Source of the DNA: an uncultured Alphaproteobacteria bacterium
GTDB lineage: Bacteria; Pseudomonadota; Alphaproteobacteria; CAAHEQ01; UBA3637
Assembly: GCA_944391545.1 (NCBI GenBank)
Contig: CALXTZ010000010.1
Coordinates: 1 to 21,081 of the forward strand
Direction of reading: 5' to 3'
Length of the DNA: 21,081 bases
In this document: one piece after another, positions 7,271 to 14,496 of the stretch
Position numbering within the stretch: position 1 is the first letter of the stretch
How the letters are laid out: every line of letters begins with the position of its first letter
The notes under the pieces: model-generated
Seen by the model: only the letters and a program-made list of their open reading frames with translations
The model's database searches: none
What the model was told of the DNA's origin: nothing
Position numbers and translations under genes: made by a program

Positions 7271-8224
7271 ATGCTTAAAAGTCAACTGATATCTGTGTGT
7301 TTTGTGTGGGGACTGGCTTTGCCGGCTATTGCCGGTTCTTCCGTGTTGCTGCCTTTTTCGAATGCCGTGACTCTTGAACAGATTGAACAAACCGACCTTT
7401 ATGCGAAAGCGGATGACGGATATGCGGATGCACAGTTTCAATTGGCGTGTTTTTATCAAAAACAAAAGAAAAAAGACTACCAAACCATCGTGATGTGGTT
7501 AACCAAGTCCGCTAATCAAGGGTATTTGGAAGCGCAATTTGCTTTGGGGCGGATTTATCAATACGGTAAGCCAGGTGTTCTGCCGGATCCGGAATTGTCC
7601 GAGAAATACTATGAAATGGCAGCTGAAAAGGGTGATAAAGACGCTTTGCGGGCTTTGGCGTATTTGCGTCGATCGCCGAGCTATAAAATTAAAAGCGCGC
7701 CGGACATCGATGAAAAGTGGGATATGCAATGGTTGGCTAAAACAGCCGGATACGGCGATTCTATCAGCCAATATGAGCTCGGGCGGTTGTTTGAAGAAGG
7801 CTCTAAAGTGCCGCGGAACTATGAAAAGGCTTTGTATTGGTACGAACGGGCGGCCAATCAAAATCGGTTGGAAGCCATGTGTGCGGCGGCTTATATGTAT
7901 CTGGACGGCAAGGGCGTGGAAGTGAACGTGGACAAAGCCGTCGATTGGTATGAAAAGGCGGCAATGCAGGATTATACGCCGGCGCAGCGAAAGTTGTACG
8001 AGATTTATTCCGCTGATCAGGATAAAATTCCGGATTTGGTTAAAGCCTATCAATGGCTGTATCTGGCAATGACATTCATGTTCCCGGACAGTGAGAATAT
8101 TTTGGAAAATGCGCCGGAGTTGGCAGAATTGGAAAAACGGTTATCTGTTGATCAAAAGCAACAAGCAATGGATTTTGTGGAAAACTTTATAAAAGAAAGA
8201 CGCCCCTATGCCCTTTCAAAGTAA
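7271..8224 (+). CDS. Exported Sel1-repeat protein heading the dusB-hflX operon
   Basis: A 317-residue protein with a Sec signal (MLKSQLISVCFVWGLALPAIA, cleavage before GSS). About five Sel1 repeats run through the mature part, for example GYADAQFQLACFYQ, GYLEAQFALGRIYQYG, GDSISQYELGRLFEEG...NYEKALYWYERAA and RLEAMCAAAYMYLDGKGVEVNVDKAVDWYEKAA. Sel1 solenoids bind other proteins, and secreted forms occur in host-associated bacteria; the role here is unknown. Its last 17 bp overlap the start of the dus gene, so it is co-translated with a tRNA-modification and RNA-regulation operon it does not normally belong to. No Shine-Dalgarno is visible before the start. Confidence 0.87.
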   Translation: MLKSQLISVCFVWGLALPAIAGSSVLLPFSNAVTLEQIEQTDLYAKADDGYADAQFQLACFYQKQKKKDYQTIVMWLTKSANQGYLEAQFALGRIYQYGKPGVLPDPELSEKYYEMAAEKGDKDALRALAYLRRSPSYKIKSAPDIDEKWDMQWLAKTAGYGDSISQYELGRLFEEGSKVPRNYEKALYWYERAANQNRLEAMCAAAYMYLDGKGVEVNVDKAVDWYEKAAMQDYTPAQRKLYEIYSADQDKIPDLVKAYQWLYLAMTFMFPDSENILENAPELAELEKRLSVDQKQQAMDFVENFIKERRPYALSK

Positions 8225-9131
8225 AACAATGTTGGCACCGATGGCCGGTGTGACCGATAAACCGTTCCGTCAAACGGTTCGGTTGTTTTGTAACAATTTG
8301 TTGTTTACGGAAATGATTTCGGCGGATGCTTTGTGTTACGGTTCAAAACAGACGCGTCAGATGATGGATTTGTCCGCAGAAACGGGGCCGATTGGTATTC
8401 AATTGGTGGGAAATGATCCGAAAGTGATGGCACGTGCGGCACAAATGGCCGAGCAGGCCGGTGCCGTTCAAATTGATATCAATATGGGCTGTCCGGTGAA
8501 AAAGCTGATTTCAAATATCAGCGGCTCGGCATTGATGAAAGAGCCGTATCGGGCATATCAAATTGTGGAGGCCGTGAAAAAAGTGGTTTCCGTTCCTGTG
8601 ACGGTCAAAACGCGGTTGGGATGGGATGTAAATCATATCACAGTTGTTGATTTTGTGCGCCATTTGGAAGAAGCCGGTGTTGATGGGGTAACTGTTCATG
8701 CGCGTACCAAAGAACAAGGATACAGCGGGCGGGCGGATTGGTCTTGGATTCAAAAAGTCAAACAAGCGGTTCCCGTGCCGGTTATTGCCAACGGAGATAT
8801 AACGGATGCGCAAACGGCTGAAGCATGTTTGGCTCAAACCGGGGCAGACGGGGTCATGATCGGACGCGCGGCGATGGGAAAGCCTTGGATTTTGGCGCAT
8901 GTTGACAGACAGATGCCCCGATTTGATTTAACGGAAGTTGTTTTGGCTCATTTTGATCGGTTGATGACGTATTACGGGCATAAAGGGATATTTATTGCCA
9001 GAAAACACCTCGCATGGTATGCCGGCGGGAAAACTTTTGTTGCTCATTTCAGACGCGCGGTTTATGCTGAAACAGATGAGGAACGGGTGCGATCATTAAT
9101 TAAGACTTATTTTAAGGAGGAAAACGGATGA
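8208..9131 (+). CDS. dusB: tRNA-dihydrouridine synthase, DusB/NifR3 type
   Basis: A 307-residue TIM-barrel flavoenzyme that reduces uridines in the tRNA D-loop using FMN and NADPH. Visible family motifs are LAPMAGVTDKPFR at the N-terminus, INMGCPVKK with catalytic C95, GSALMKEP, VKTRLGWD, VTVHARTKEQGYSGRADW, PVIANGDI, and GADGVMIGRAAMGKPWI for the FMN phosphate. The C-terminal helical part RKHLAWYAGG...FRRAVY is that of DusB. In alphaproteobacteria this gene (nifR3) usually precedes ntrBC. Here it is followed directly by trkA with a 4-bp ATGA overlap. It starts inside the end of the Sel1 gene with only a weak purine-rich site, suggesting translational coupling. Confidence 0.93.
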   Translation: MPFQSKTMLAPMAGVTDKPFRQTVRLFCNNLLFTEMISADALCYGSKQTRQMMDLSAETGPIGIQLVGNDPKVMARAAQMAEQAGAVQIDINMGCPVKKLISNISGSALMKEPYRAYQIVEAVKKVVSVPVTVKTRLGWDVNHITVVDFVRHLEEAGVDGVTVHARTKEQGYSGRADWSWIQKVKQAVPVPVIANGDITDAQTAEACLAQTGADGVMIGRAAMGKPWILAHVDRQMPRFDLTEVVLAHFDRLMTYYGHKGIFIARKHLAWYAGGKTFVAHFRRAVYAETDEERVRSLIKTYFKEENG

Positions 9132-10498
9132 AAGCAATCGTGTGCGGCGCCGGACAAGTCGGGACTGTCATTACGCAGTATCTGTCGGATGAAAAATTTG
9201 AAGTGGTTTTAATTGACACGGACGGACGCAAATTAACGTCTTTGGAAAATGATTTGGATATCCAGACAATTCAAGGCAACGCAGCTAATCCGGCTGTATT
9301 GGAAACAGCCGGAGCCAAAGATGCGGACATGCTGATTGCCGTTACAAACAATGATGAAGTCAATATGATAACGTGTTTGGCGGCGGATGCGCTTTTCCAT
9401 GTGCCGATGAAAATGGCCAGGCTGCGTTCCGGGTTTTATTTGGATCCCGATTATGAACAATTGCAACAAGCTTTGCACATGGATGTCGTGATTGCGCCGG
9501 AACAGGAAATTGCCAAGCGTATTGTTCGGAATTTAAAAATTCCAGGCGCTTTGGATTATATCACGTTGAACAGCCGCAAGGTCGTGATGCTGGGGTTACC
9601 GCTGCCGGAAAAGGCTCCTTTGGTCGGGCGGCGTGTCGATGAAGTAAAAGAATTGCTGCCTGATCATGTTTTGGGATTGGGGCGCGTCATTCGGGACGGT
9701 CAGTCTGTTCCAATTACAAATAGCCTAACTTTCCAAGCTGATGATGATGTTTATTTTGTGGCGAAAACGAAAGGATTGTCTAAAGTTTTATCGGTCATGG
9801 GACATGAAACGGATGTGGCACGCAAAGTCATTTTATTCGGCGGCGGTCGTGTGGGATTACGAACGGCAAAGCTGTTGGAAGAAGAGGGCATTACACAACA
9901 TATTACATTGGTTGAAAAAGACGAACGGCGCGCTCATTTTTTGGCTAAACAATTGCCGGATACATTGATTATCAAGGGCGACGGGTTGAATGAGGACATC
10001 TTGAATGAAAGCCAAATCGGTGAAATGGATGTATCGATTGCTCTGACAGGAGAAGACGAAGATAATATTTTGCTTTCCTTGCTGGCCAAGCGAAAGAATG
10101 TGAAAAAGACTTTTGCTTTGATTAATAAAGCCCTTTACAACCATTTGATTTCGGATTTGGGGGTGGATGTGATTATTGATCCGAATGCGATCAGCATTTC
10201 GACGATTATCGCCCAAATTCGCAAAGGACAAATTCGCTCTGTTTATTCTTTGGGCGGCGGTGTCGGAGACGTTATGGAAATTGCGGCTTTGGAAACGTCG
10301 AAAGTTGTCGGCATCCCGTTTGAAAAGATAAAAACACCGTCCGGCGTTCGGATTTGTGCCGTTGTTCGAGACGGCGAGTTAATGCCTTTGTCAAAGGATT
10401 TTGAAATCATGAAAGGCGATTCGGTTATTGTTTTTGCGGACAAGGGGCATTCCAAAGAGGTGGATAAACTTTTTGCGGCCGGGTTGTTTTTCTTTTAA
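9128..10498 (+). CDS. trkA: TrkA, NAD-binding regulatory subunit of Trk potassium uptake
   Basis: A 456-residue cytoplasmic protein built as two RCK units. The first Rossmann motif is CGAGQVGTVITQYL with the ribose-binding D further on (VVLIDTD). The second begins LFGGGRVGLRTAKLL and is followed by VEKDERRAHFLAK. Each is followed by a TrkA_C-like segment (around 145-220 and 365-456). TrkA gates the TrkH/TrkG potassium channel in response to nucleotides; no channel gene is in the window. A strong AAGGAGG precedes the ATG, whose first bases overlap the dusB stop (ATGA). The following hfq gene starts 42 bp later. Length and order agree with the family. Confidence 0.94.
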   Translation: MKAIVCGAGQVGTVITQYLSDEKFEVVLIDTDGRKLTSLENDLDIQTIQGNAANPAVLETAGAKDADMLIAVTNNDEVNMITCLAADALFHVPMKMARLRSGFYLDPDYEQLQQALHMDVVIAPEQEIAKRIVRNLKIPGALDYITLNSRKVVMLGLPLPEKAPLVGRRVDEVKELLPDHVLGLGRVIRDGQSVPITNSLTFQADDDVYFVAKTKGLSKVLSVMGHETDVARKVILFGGGRVGLRTAKLLEEEGITQHITLVEKDERRAHFLAKQLPDTLIIKGDGLNEDILNESQIGEMDVSIALTGEDEDNILLSLLAKRKNVKKTFALINKALYNHLISDLGVDVIIDPNAISISTIIAQIRKGQIRSVYSLGGGVGDVMEIAALETSKVVGIPFEKIKTPSGVRICAVVRDGELMPLSKDFEIMKGDSVIVFADKGHSKEVDKLFAAGLFFF

Positions 10499-10503
10499 TT
10501 TTG

Positions 10504-10514
10504 TGCTATATGAT
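10504..10514 (+). promoter_or_regulatory. Possible internal promoter before hfq (extended -10)
   Basis: In the 42-bp trkA-hfq gap, TGC-TATATG (10504-10512) or TATGAT (10509-10514) could act as an extended -10 or a -10. Only a weak TTGTTT lies upstream. Evidence is thin. Confidence 0.25.
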
Positions 10515-10540
10515 AAGCGTTTCTGTGAAAAGGAAAGAAG

Positions 10541-10771
10541 ATGAATAAAAACGCGCAAGAAGTTTTTTTAACCTATTTGTATCGGCATCAAGAACCGGTG
10601 ACCGTGTTTTTGCAATGCGGGGTCAAATTGCAAGGCGTGATCACGGGATTGGATGCGGACGGCATTTTGTTGCGTCGGGAGGCGCATACGCAATTTATTT
10701 ACAAGCATGCCGTTTCAACGATCATGCCGGTAGCCGGCATTCATGATTTCGGGGACGAAAACGCTTCATGA
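10541..10771 (+). CDS. hfq: Hfq, RNA chaperone (divergent)
   Basis: A 76-residue Sm-fold protein that forms hexamers, pairs small RNAs with mRNAs and binds A-rich and U-rich RNA. Sm1 (PVTVFLQCGVKLQGVITGLD) and Sm2 (FIYKHAVSTIMP) are clear, including the Y-K-H of the uridine-binding face and the extra loop residue seen in alphaproteobacterial Hfq. Aligned with E. coli Hfq, several functional positions differ: F42 to D on the proximal face, N28 to C, Y25 to F on the distal face, and the rim patch R16-R17-E18-R19 to Y-R-H-Q. There is almost no C-terminal tail. AAGGAAAG lies before the ATG. It overlaps hflX by 4 bp, the classical hfq-hflX pairing. Confidence 0.93.
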   Translation: MNKNAQEVFLTYLYRHQEPVTVFLQCGVKLQGVITGLDADGILLRREAHTQFIYKHAVSTIMPVAGIHDFGDENAS

Positions 10772-12051
10772 GTGCGTATGCGTATGTTCTTTATCCCGAT
10801 TTAAAAGAAAAGAATGAACTGCGGTCGGCTGACGCGCGGTTGGATGAAGCGGTCGGGTTGGCTCGGGCGATTGATTTAACGATTATCGGTGCCGAAGTTG
10901 TTCCCGTGCGTGAAATCAAACCGTCGACCTATATCGGGCGTGGCGTCATGGATCGTTTGGCGCCGATGTTCAAAGAAAAAGAAATCGATGTCGTGATTAT
11001 GGACTGTGCGTTGACACCGGTTCAACAGCGCAATTTGGAAAAAGCGTGGCAAACAAAGGTCATAGACCGGACGGCACTGATTTTGGAAATTTTCGGCGAA
11101 CGGGCGCGAACCAAAGAAGGGGTTCTTCAAGTGGAACTGGCTCATTTAACGTATCAACGCAGCCGATTGGTTCGGTCGTGGACTCACTTGGAACGTCAAC
11201 GCGGCGGCGCCGGCTTTTTGGGCGGCCCCGGGGAAACGCAGATTGAAATCGACCGACGGATTATTGATGACAAAATCGTGCGTATCAAAAAAGAGCTGGA
11301 ACAAGTCAAAAAGACACGATCGCTTCAACGCCGCGCGCGGCAAAAAGTCCCTTATCCTGTTGTGGCATTGGTAGGCTATACAAATGCGGGAAAATCGACA
11401 TTGTTTAACAAACTGACAAAGGCGGATGTTTTTGCAAAAGACTTGCTGTTTGCGACATTGGATCCGACTTTGCGTGAAATTCGACTGCCCAGCGGTCGTC
11501 GGGTGATTTTATCCGATACGGTGGGATTTATTTCGGATTTGCCGCATGAACTGGTAGCCGCGTTTCGAGCAACGTTGGAAGAAGTCGTGGAAGCGGATAT
11601 TATTTTACATGTTCGGGACTGTTCTCATCCGGATACGCAAGCTCAAAAGCAAGATGTTGAAGCTGTTTTGAAAGATTTAGGCTTGAAAGAAGAAGTCGAC
11701 GCCGGCTTAAAAGAAGTGTTAAATAAAATCGATTTATTGGATGATGCCGAGCGGCAGGCTTTGTTTCAAAAAGCAAAAGAAAAAGACAGAATGTGGCCGG
11801 TTTCCGCCTTGACGGGGGAAGGATTGGACCTGTTACTGGCTCACATTGATGAAACGATGAATGCAACGCAGCGTGTCTTCAGGGTGCGCTTTCCCGTTGA
11901 AAAAGGAGAGATTTTGGCGAAACTTTATGAGCGAGGTTCTGTCTTAAAACGCAAGGATACGGATACTTATATTGAAATAGACGTTGTGATGCCGGAAGGG
12001 GCTTTCGGCCAGCTGATGGAAAATACGCCGGATTTGGTGTTTTTGCAATAA
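10768..12051 (+). CDS. hflX: HflX, ribosome-associated GTPase
   Basis: A 427-residue translational GTPase. HflX binds the 50S subunit and splits stalled or heat-damaged ribosomes. The N-terminal nucleotide-binding-like domain includes ELRSADARLDEAVGLA and STYIGRGVMDRL. The glycine-rich GGAGFLGGPGETQIE precedes a helical linker, then the G domain: G1 GYTNAGKST (about 203-211), G3 DTVGF (about 250), and G4 NKID (about 320). The C-terminal part (YIEIDVVMPEGAFGQL) matches HflX. Its ATG overlaps the hfq stop (ATGA). It is the last gene of the operon; an AT-rich weak hairpin and the tRNA-Lys promoter follow. Confidence 0.95.
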   Translation: MSAYAYVLYPDLKEKNELRSADARLDEAVGLARAIDLTIIGAEVVPVREIKPSTYIGRGVMDRLAPMFKEKEIDVVIMDCALTPVQQRNLEKAWQTKVIDRTALILEIFGERARTKEGVLQVELAHLTYQRSRLVRSWTHLERQRGGAGFLGGPGETQIEIDRRIIDDKIVRIKKELEQVKKTRSLQRRARQKVPYPVVALVGYTNAGKSTLFNKLTKADVFAKDLLFATLDPTLREIRLPSGRRVILSDTVGFISDLPHELVAAFRATLEEVVEADIILHVRDCSHPDTQAQKQDVEAVLKDLGLKEEVDAGLKEVLNKIDLLDDAERQALFQKAKEKDRMWPVSALTGEGLDLLLAHIDETMNATQRVFRVRFPVEKGEILAKLYERGSVLKRKDTDTYIEIDVVMPEGAFGQLMENTPDLVFLQ

Positions 12052-12055
12052 AAAG

Positions 12056-12084
12056 ATTTTCTTTGCCGGAAAATAAATTTTTTT
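12056..12084 (+). terminator. Weak candidate terminator after hflX
   Basis: A 6-bp AT-rich stem (ATTTTC/GAAAAT, 12056-12061 and 12069-12074) is followed by T7 at 12078-12084. Low stem stability makes this uncertain. Confidence 0.35.
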
Positions 12085-12095
12085 CAAAAAAAGAC

Positions 12096-12124
12096 TTGAC
12101 GCGGCCGCGCGTTTTATGTATATT
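12096..12124 (+). promoter_or_regulatory. tRNA-Lys promoter
   Basis: TTGACG (12096-12101) and TATATT (12119-12124) have a 17-bp spacer that is very GC-rich at its start. The tRNA begins at 12143, about 12 nt after the expected transcription start. Confidence 0.75.
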
Positions 12125-12142
12125 CGCTTCATTCGTGAAAGC

Positions 12143-12218
12143 GAGTGTGTAGCTCAGTTGGTAGAGCATCTGACTTTTAATCAGAGGGCCCTGGGTTCGA
12201 GTCCCAGCACGCTCACCA
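12143..12218 (+). tRNA. tRNA-Lys (anticodon TTT)
   Basis: A 76-nt cloverleaf. The acceptor stem GAGTGTG pairs with CACGCTC (one T-G pair), the D-arm contains AGCTCAGTTGGTAGAGC, the anticodon stem is TCTGA/TCAGA with loop CTTTTAA, placing TTT at 12176-12178, and the T-arm loop is GTTCGAGTC flanked by CTGGG/CCCAG. The CCA end is encoded (12216-12218). The AAA/AAG-reading tRNA is expected to be essential unless a second copy exists. Confidence 0.97.
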
Positions 12219-12222
12219 TTTA

Positions 12223-12249
12223 AAAGCTGCCGGATCAGGCGGCTTTTTT
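12223..12249 (+). terminator. tRNA-Lys terminator
   Basis: A 9-bp stem AAAGCTGCC/GGCGGCTTT with one T-G pair, loop GGATCA, and T6 at 12244-12249. Confidence 0.85.
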
Positions 12250-12284
12250 GTATGGAAAATCCATAATCGTCTGACAAAAACGGA

Positions 12285-12611
12285 TTACAATCGGTTGTTT
12301 TTATATCGTGTCCCCCAATCGGCCATAGACATGATAATCGGTTGTAATGATAATCCTGTTTTATTCAAACTGTATTCAACACGAGGCGGAACTTCTGCAA
12401 AAACCGTGCGGGTCAGTAAGCCGTCATTTTCCATAGCTCGCAAATTTTCAGTCAAAACGCGCTGACTGATGCCGGTGAGACTTTTGCGTAACTCGCCAAA
12501 TCGTTTGGTACCGCTCATCAAATCCCGAATAATGAGAAGCTTCCACTTGTTTCCGATTAAATTGATGGTTGTCGCAACGGGACAATCTAATATTTTTTTA
12601 TTCGAAATCAC
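12285..12611 (-). CDS. HxlR-family transcriptional regulator
   Basis: A 108-residue winged-helix repressor. It shows the HxlR order: N-terminal CPV (C10), GNKWKLLIIRDLMSG, RFGELRKSLTGISQRVLTENLRAME for the recognition helix, then DGLLTRTVFAEVPPRVEYSLNKTG for the wing and SLQPII for the dimer helix. C10 is at the position used as a redox or electrophile sensor in YodB/HypR-type members, so a response to quinones, aldehydes or oxidants is likely but inferred. Initiation is at GTG (complement of 12609-12611), with GGAG 8 nt upstream. It is divergent from the cupin gene, and two copies of one palindrome lie in the shared intergenic region. Confidence 0.9.
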   Translation of the reverse strand: MISNKKILDCPVATTINLIGNKWKLLIIRDLMSGTKRFGELRKSLTGISQRVLTENLRAMENDGLLTRTVFAEVPPRVEYSLNKTGLSLQPIIMSMADWGTRYKNNRL

Positions 12612-12643
12612 CTTATTTTCTCCAATGGTTACATTTTGAATAC

Positions 12644-12672
12644 TTTATAATAAAATAGTGCCTACTTTACAA
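12644..12672 (-). promoter_or_regulatory. hxlR-type gene promoter
   Basis: On the minus strand, TTGTAA (complement of 12667-12672), a 17-bp spacer and TATAAA (complement of 12644-12649). The first operator palindrome fills the spacer, as expected for autorepression. Confidence 0.55.
12652..12668. promoter_or_regulatory. Candidate HxlR operator 1
   Basis: AAAATAG-TGC-CTACTTT, a 7-bp inverted repeat with one mismatch and a 3-bp centre. It lies inside the hxlR-side promoter and against the TTTACA that could serve the cupin gene. Confidence 0.5.
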
Positions 12673-12706
12673 TTTCATCTTACATGCATAATAATATTTT
12701 TGTTTT

Positions 12707-12723
12707 AAAATAGCAACTATTTT
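12707..12723. promoter_or_regulatory. Candidate HxlR operator 2
   Basis: AAAATAG-CAA-CTATTTT, a perfect 7-bp inverted repeat with a 3-bp centre, 55 bp centre-to-centre from operator 1. It ends just before the cupin gene's AGGAGA site, so binding would block its transcript. Confidence 0.55.
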
Positions 12724-12736
12724 CAGGAGAAAACAC

Positions 12737-13165
12737 ATGAAAGAAATTATTGTTAAAAATAATCAAACAGCAGATGCTCGTATTCAAGGGGAAGGCGAGA
12801 ATCAATTCGTTGTCAGGCAAATCATAGATGATGTTGACAAATGTTCGGCCAATTTTGTTGAAGTCGACCCGGGAAAGTATGCTTACGGATATCATTATCA
12901 CGAAGAAAATGAAGAAGTATTTTATATTATCAGCGGAGAAGCTTCGGTAAAAACGGAAAAGGGTGCTGTTCATTTAAAACAAGGAGATGTTATCTGTTTT
13001 CCGGCCGATGTGAACGGTTCTCATGTGATTTCGAATCCGTCGAAGACGGAAAAGCTTGTCTATTTGGATGTTGGGACGGCCAATAAACCGGATATTGTTC
13101 ATTTTACGGGAACGGATGCGGGAATGGTGGTTTCGCACAAGGATGTTTTTCATTTCACAAAATAA
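12737..13165 (+). CDS. Cupin-domain protein under divergent HxlR control
   Basis: A 142-residue single-domain cupin, probably cytoplasmic. Motif 1 is present as YGYHYHEENEEVFYIISG (HxH...E...G metal ligands) and motif 2 as GDVICFPADVNGSHVISN (G....P...H...N), so a divalent metal site is expected. This small-cupin architecture covers isomerases, dioxygenases and sugar-binding proteins, and sequence alone does not separate them. AGGAGA lies 6 nt before the ATG. Its position opposite an HxlR repressor, with twin operators between them, suggests induction by a reactive small molecule. A hairpin with a T-run follows about 40 bp after the stop. Confidence 0.87.
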   Translation: MKEIIVKNNQTADARIQGEGENQFVVRQIIDDVDKCSANFVEVDPGKYAYGYHYHEENEEVFYIISGEASVKTEKGAVHLKQGDVICFPADVNGSHVISNPSKTEKLVYLDVGTANKPDIVHFTGTDAGMVVSHKDVFHFTK

Positions 13166-13205
13166 CGGCCGGCTTTGTTATTTGTAAAGGAAAAACACGG
13201 TTTTG

Positions 13206-13232
13206 AACGGCATCTTTAACGGTGCCGTTTTT
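13206..13232 (+). terminator. Terminator after the cupin gene
   Basis: A 7-bp stem AACGGCA/TGCCGTT (13206-13212, 13223-13229) with a 10-nt loop and T5 at 13228-13232. Confidence 0.6.
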
Positions 13233-13319
13233 ATCAGGTTGTTTGTAAAAGCAGTTGAGAAAAAATTGTTTTTGTGTTTAGATATTGAATAAAGGAGCTT
13301 ATGATTAAACGGGGATAAA

Positions 13320-13733
13320 ATGAATTTAAGATTTTTGAACATAGGGTTTATGCTCTTTATAATTTTGTTAATTCTGCCCATGACGGTACGAGGGAATCAA
13401 GAAATGAATTTAACAATTAATATATACTATACGGGAACAGACGGGAATGCCCGTAAGTTTGCCGAAGAAATGGAAAAAAGCGGCTTGGCCGATCGTATTC
13501 GGCAAGCAACCGGAAATCTGAAATACGAATATTTTTATCCCGTTAATGATCCGGAAACGGTTTTGCTGATTGATTCTTGGGATAATCAGGAAGCATTGGA
13601 TAAACATCACGCATCGGAAATCATGCAACGCATTTCGGAATTACGCAATAAATACGATTTGCATATGCGTGTTGAAAGATATGTTCCGGACGGTTCCGTT
13701 CCTCTTTCGGACGCTCAATTCATCAGAAAATAG
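13320..13733 (+). CDS. Exported ABM-domain (YgiN-like) protein
   Basis: A 137-residue protein with an N-terminal hydrophobic helix (about residues 4-22, possible cleavage after VRG). A ferredoxin-like alpha/beta fold of the antibiotic biosynthesis monooxygenase (ABM/YgiN) type follows. Recognisable features are LTINIYYTGTDG...KFAEEMEKSGL, EYFYPVNDPETVLLIDSWDNQEALDKHHASEIMQRI and a final HMRVERYVP. ABM proteins oxidise quinol-like substrates or serve as small-molecule binders without a cofactor. Export makes a periplasmic role likely. A strong AAGGAG (13293-13298) is followed by a five-codon ORF at 13301-13318 that ends just before this ATG, so initiation may be by coupling. It follows the HxlR/cupin pair in the same direction but after a terminator. 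Confidence 0.82.
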   Translation: MNLRFLNIGFMLFIILLILPMTVRGNQEMNLTINIYYTGTDGNARKFAEEMEKSGLADRIRQATGNLKYEYFYPVNDPETVLLIDSWDNQEALDKHHASEIMQRISELRNKYDLHMRVERYVPDGSVPLSDAQFIRK

Positions 13734-13814
13734 TTTATATAAAAATGCTTATTCAAAACTTTAAAAACAATGAACAACAGGTAATCCAAGAATAATAATA
13801 CAGGCGAAAAAAAT

Positions 13815-14489
13815 ATGCGACCCGTACAGGATATTTTTGCCAATCGAAAGATGGACGTTTCAAAAGCATTAAGCTTTGGTTTTACCGAGAAAAACAGACT
13901 TTATTATTATACGGCGCTTTTGCCGAAGACGCAGATGGAAGCACGGGTTGTTTTGAATAAGGACGGTTTGCTTCGGGCGGAAGTGTACGATGTTCCTAAT
14001 CAACAAGTCTATTTGTTGGCGAATGTACCGTCCGCGCGCGGCCCGTTCGTTCAGCAGGTACAAGCGGCTTTTGAGCAGATATTGATTCAAATCGCCGACC
14101 AATGTTTTGTTCATGATGTTTTTCAAAGTCATCAGGCGCAAGACATCCGCGATTATATCAAAAAAACGTATGGAGATGATTTAGAATTTTTATGGGAAAA
14201 ATTTCCGTCTACAGCCATTGTGCGCCGTCGAGATACGCAAAAATGGTATGCGGCTTTTCTGCGCATTTCCGAGCGAAAGCTGGGGATAGACAGCGATGTT
14301 CTTGTTGATGTTTTGAATTTTAGGATGGAACCGCCCGATGTTGATCGACTCGCGGATGGGCAGACTTATTTTCGAGGCTATCACATGAACAAAAAGCGGT
14401 GGCTTACGGTTCGCCTGAATGACAGCTGTCCGACGGCAAAGTTATGTGATTTTATCTATCAAAGCCATGCGTTGGCAGGTAAACGTTGA
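13815..14489 (+). CDS. MmcQ/YjbR family protein
   Basis: A 224-residue soluble protein. Its C-terminal half matches the MmcQ/YjbR double-wing fold: LEFLWEKFPSTAIVRRRDTQKWYAAFLRI, LVDVLNFRMEPPDV and YFRGYHMNKKRWLTVRLND followed by a helix. The N-terminal 110 residues (NRLYYYTALLPKTQMEARVVLNKDGLL...) form a domain present in longer members. YjbR resembles DNA-binding folds, but its biological role is not settled. Upstream AGGCGA is only a weak RBS. It converges on the DtxR-type gene with 7 bp between stops and no hairpin visible there. Confidence 0.82.
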   Translation: MRPVQDIFANRKMDVSKALSFGFTEKNRLYYYTALLPKTQMEARVVLNKDGLLRAEVYDVPNQQVYLLANVPSARGPFVQQVQAAFEQILIQIADQCFVHDVFQSHQAQDIRDYIKKTYGDDLEFLWEKFPSTAIVRRRDTQKWYAAFLRISERKLGIDSDVLVDVLNFRMEPPDVDRLADGQTYFRGYHMNKKRWLTVRLNDSCPTAKLCDFIYQSHALAGKR

Positions 14490-14496
14490 AGATTGA

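Noticed and set aside
12207..13300. Second copy of the tRNA-Lys 3' end as an integration site
   Set aside because: I looked for the CCCAGCACGCTC segment downstream and did not see another copy in the window.
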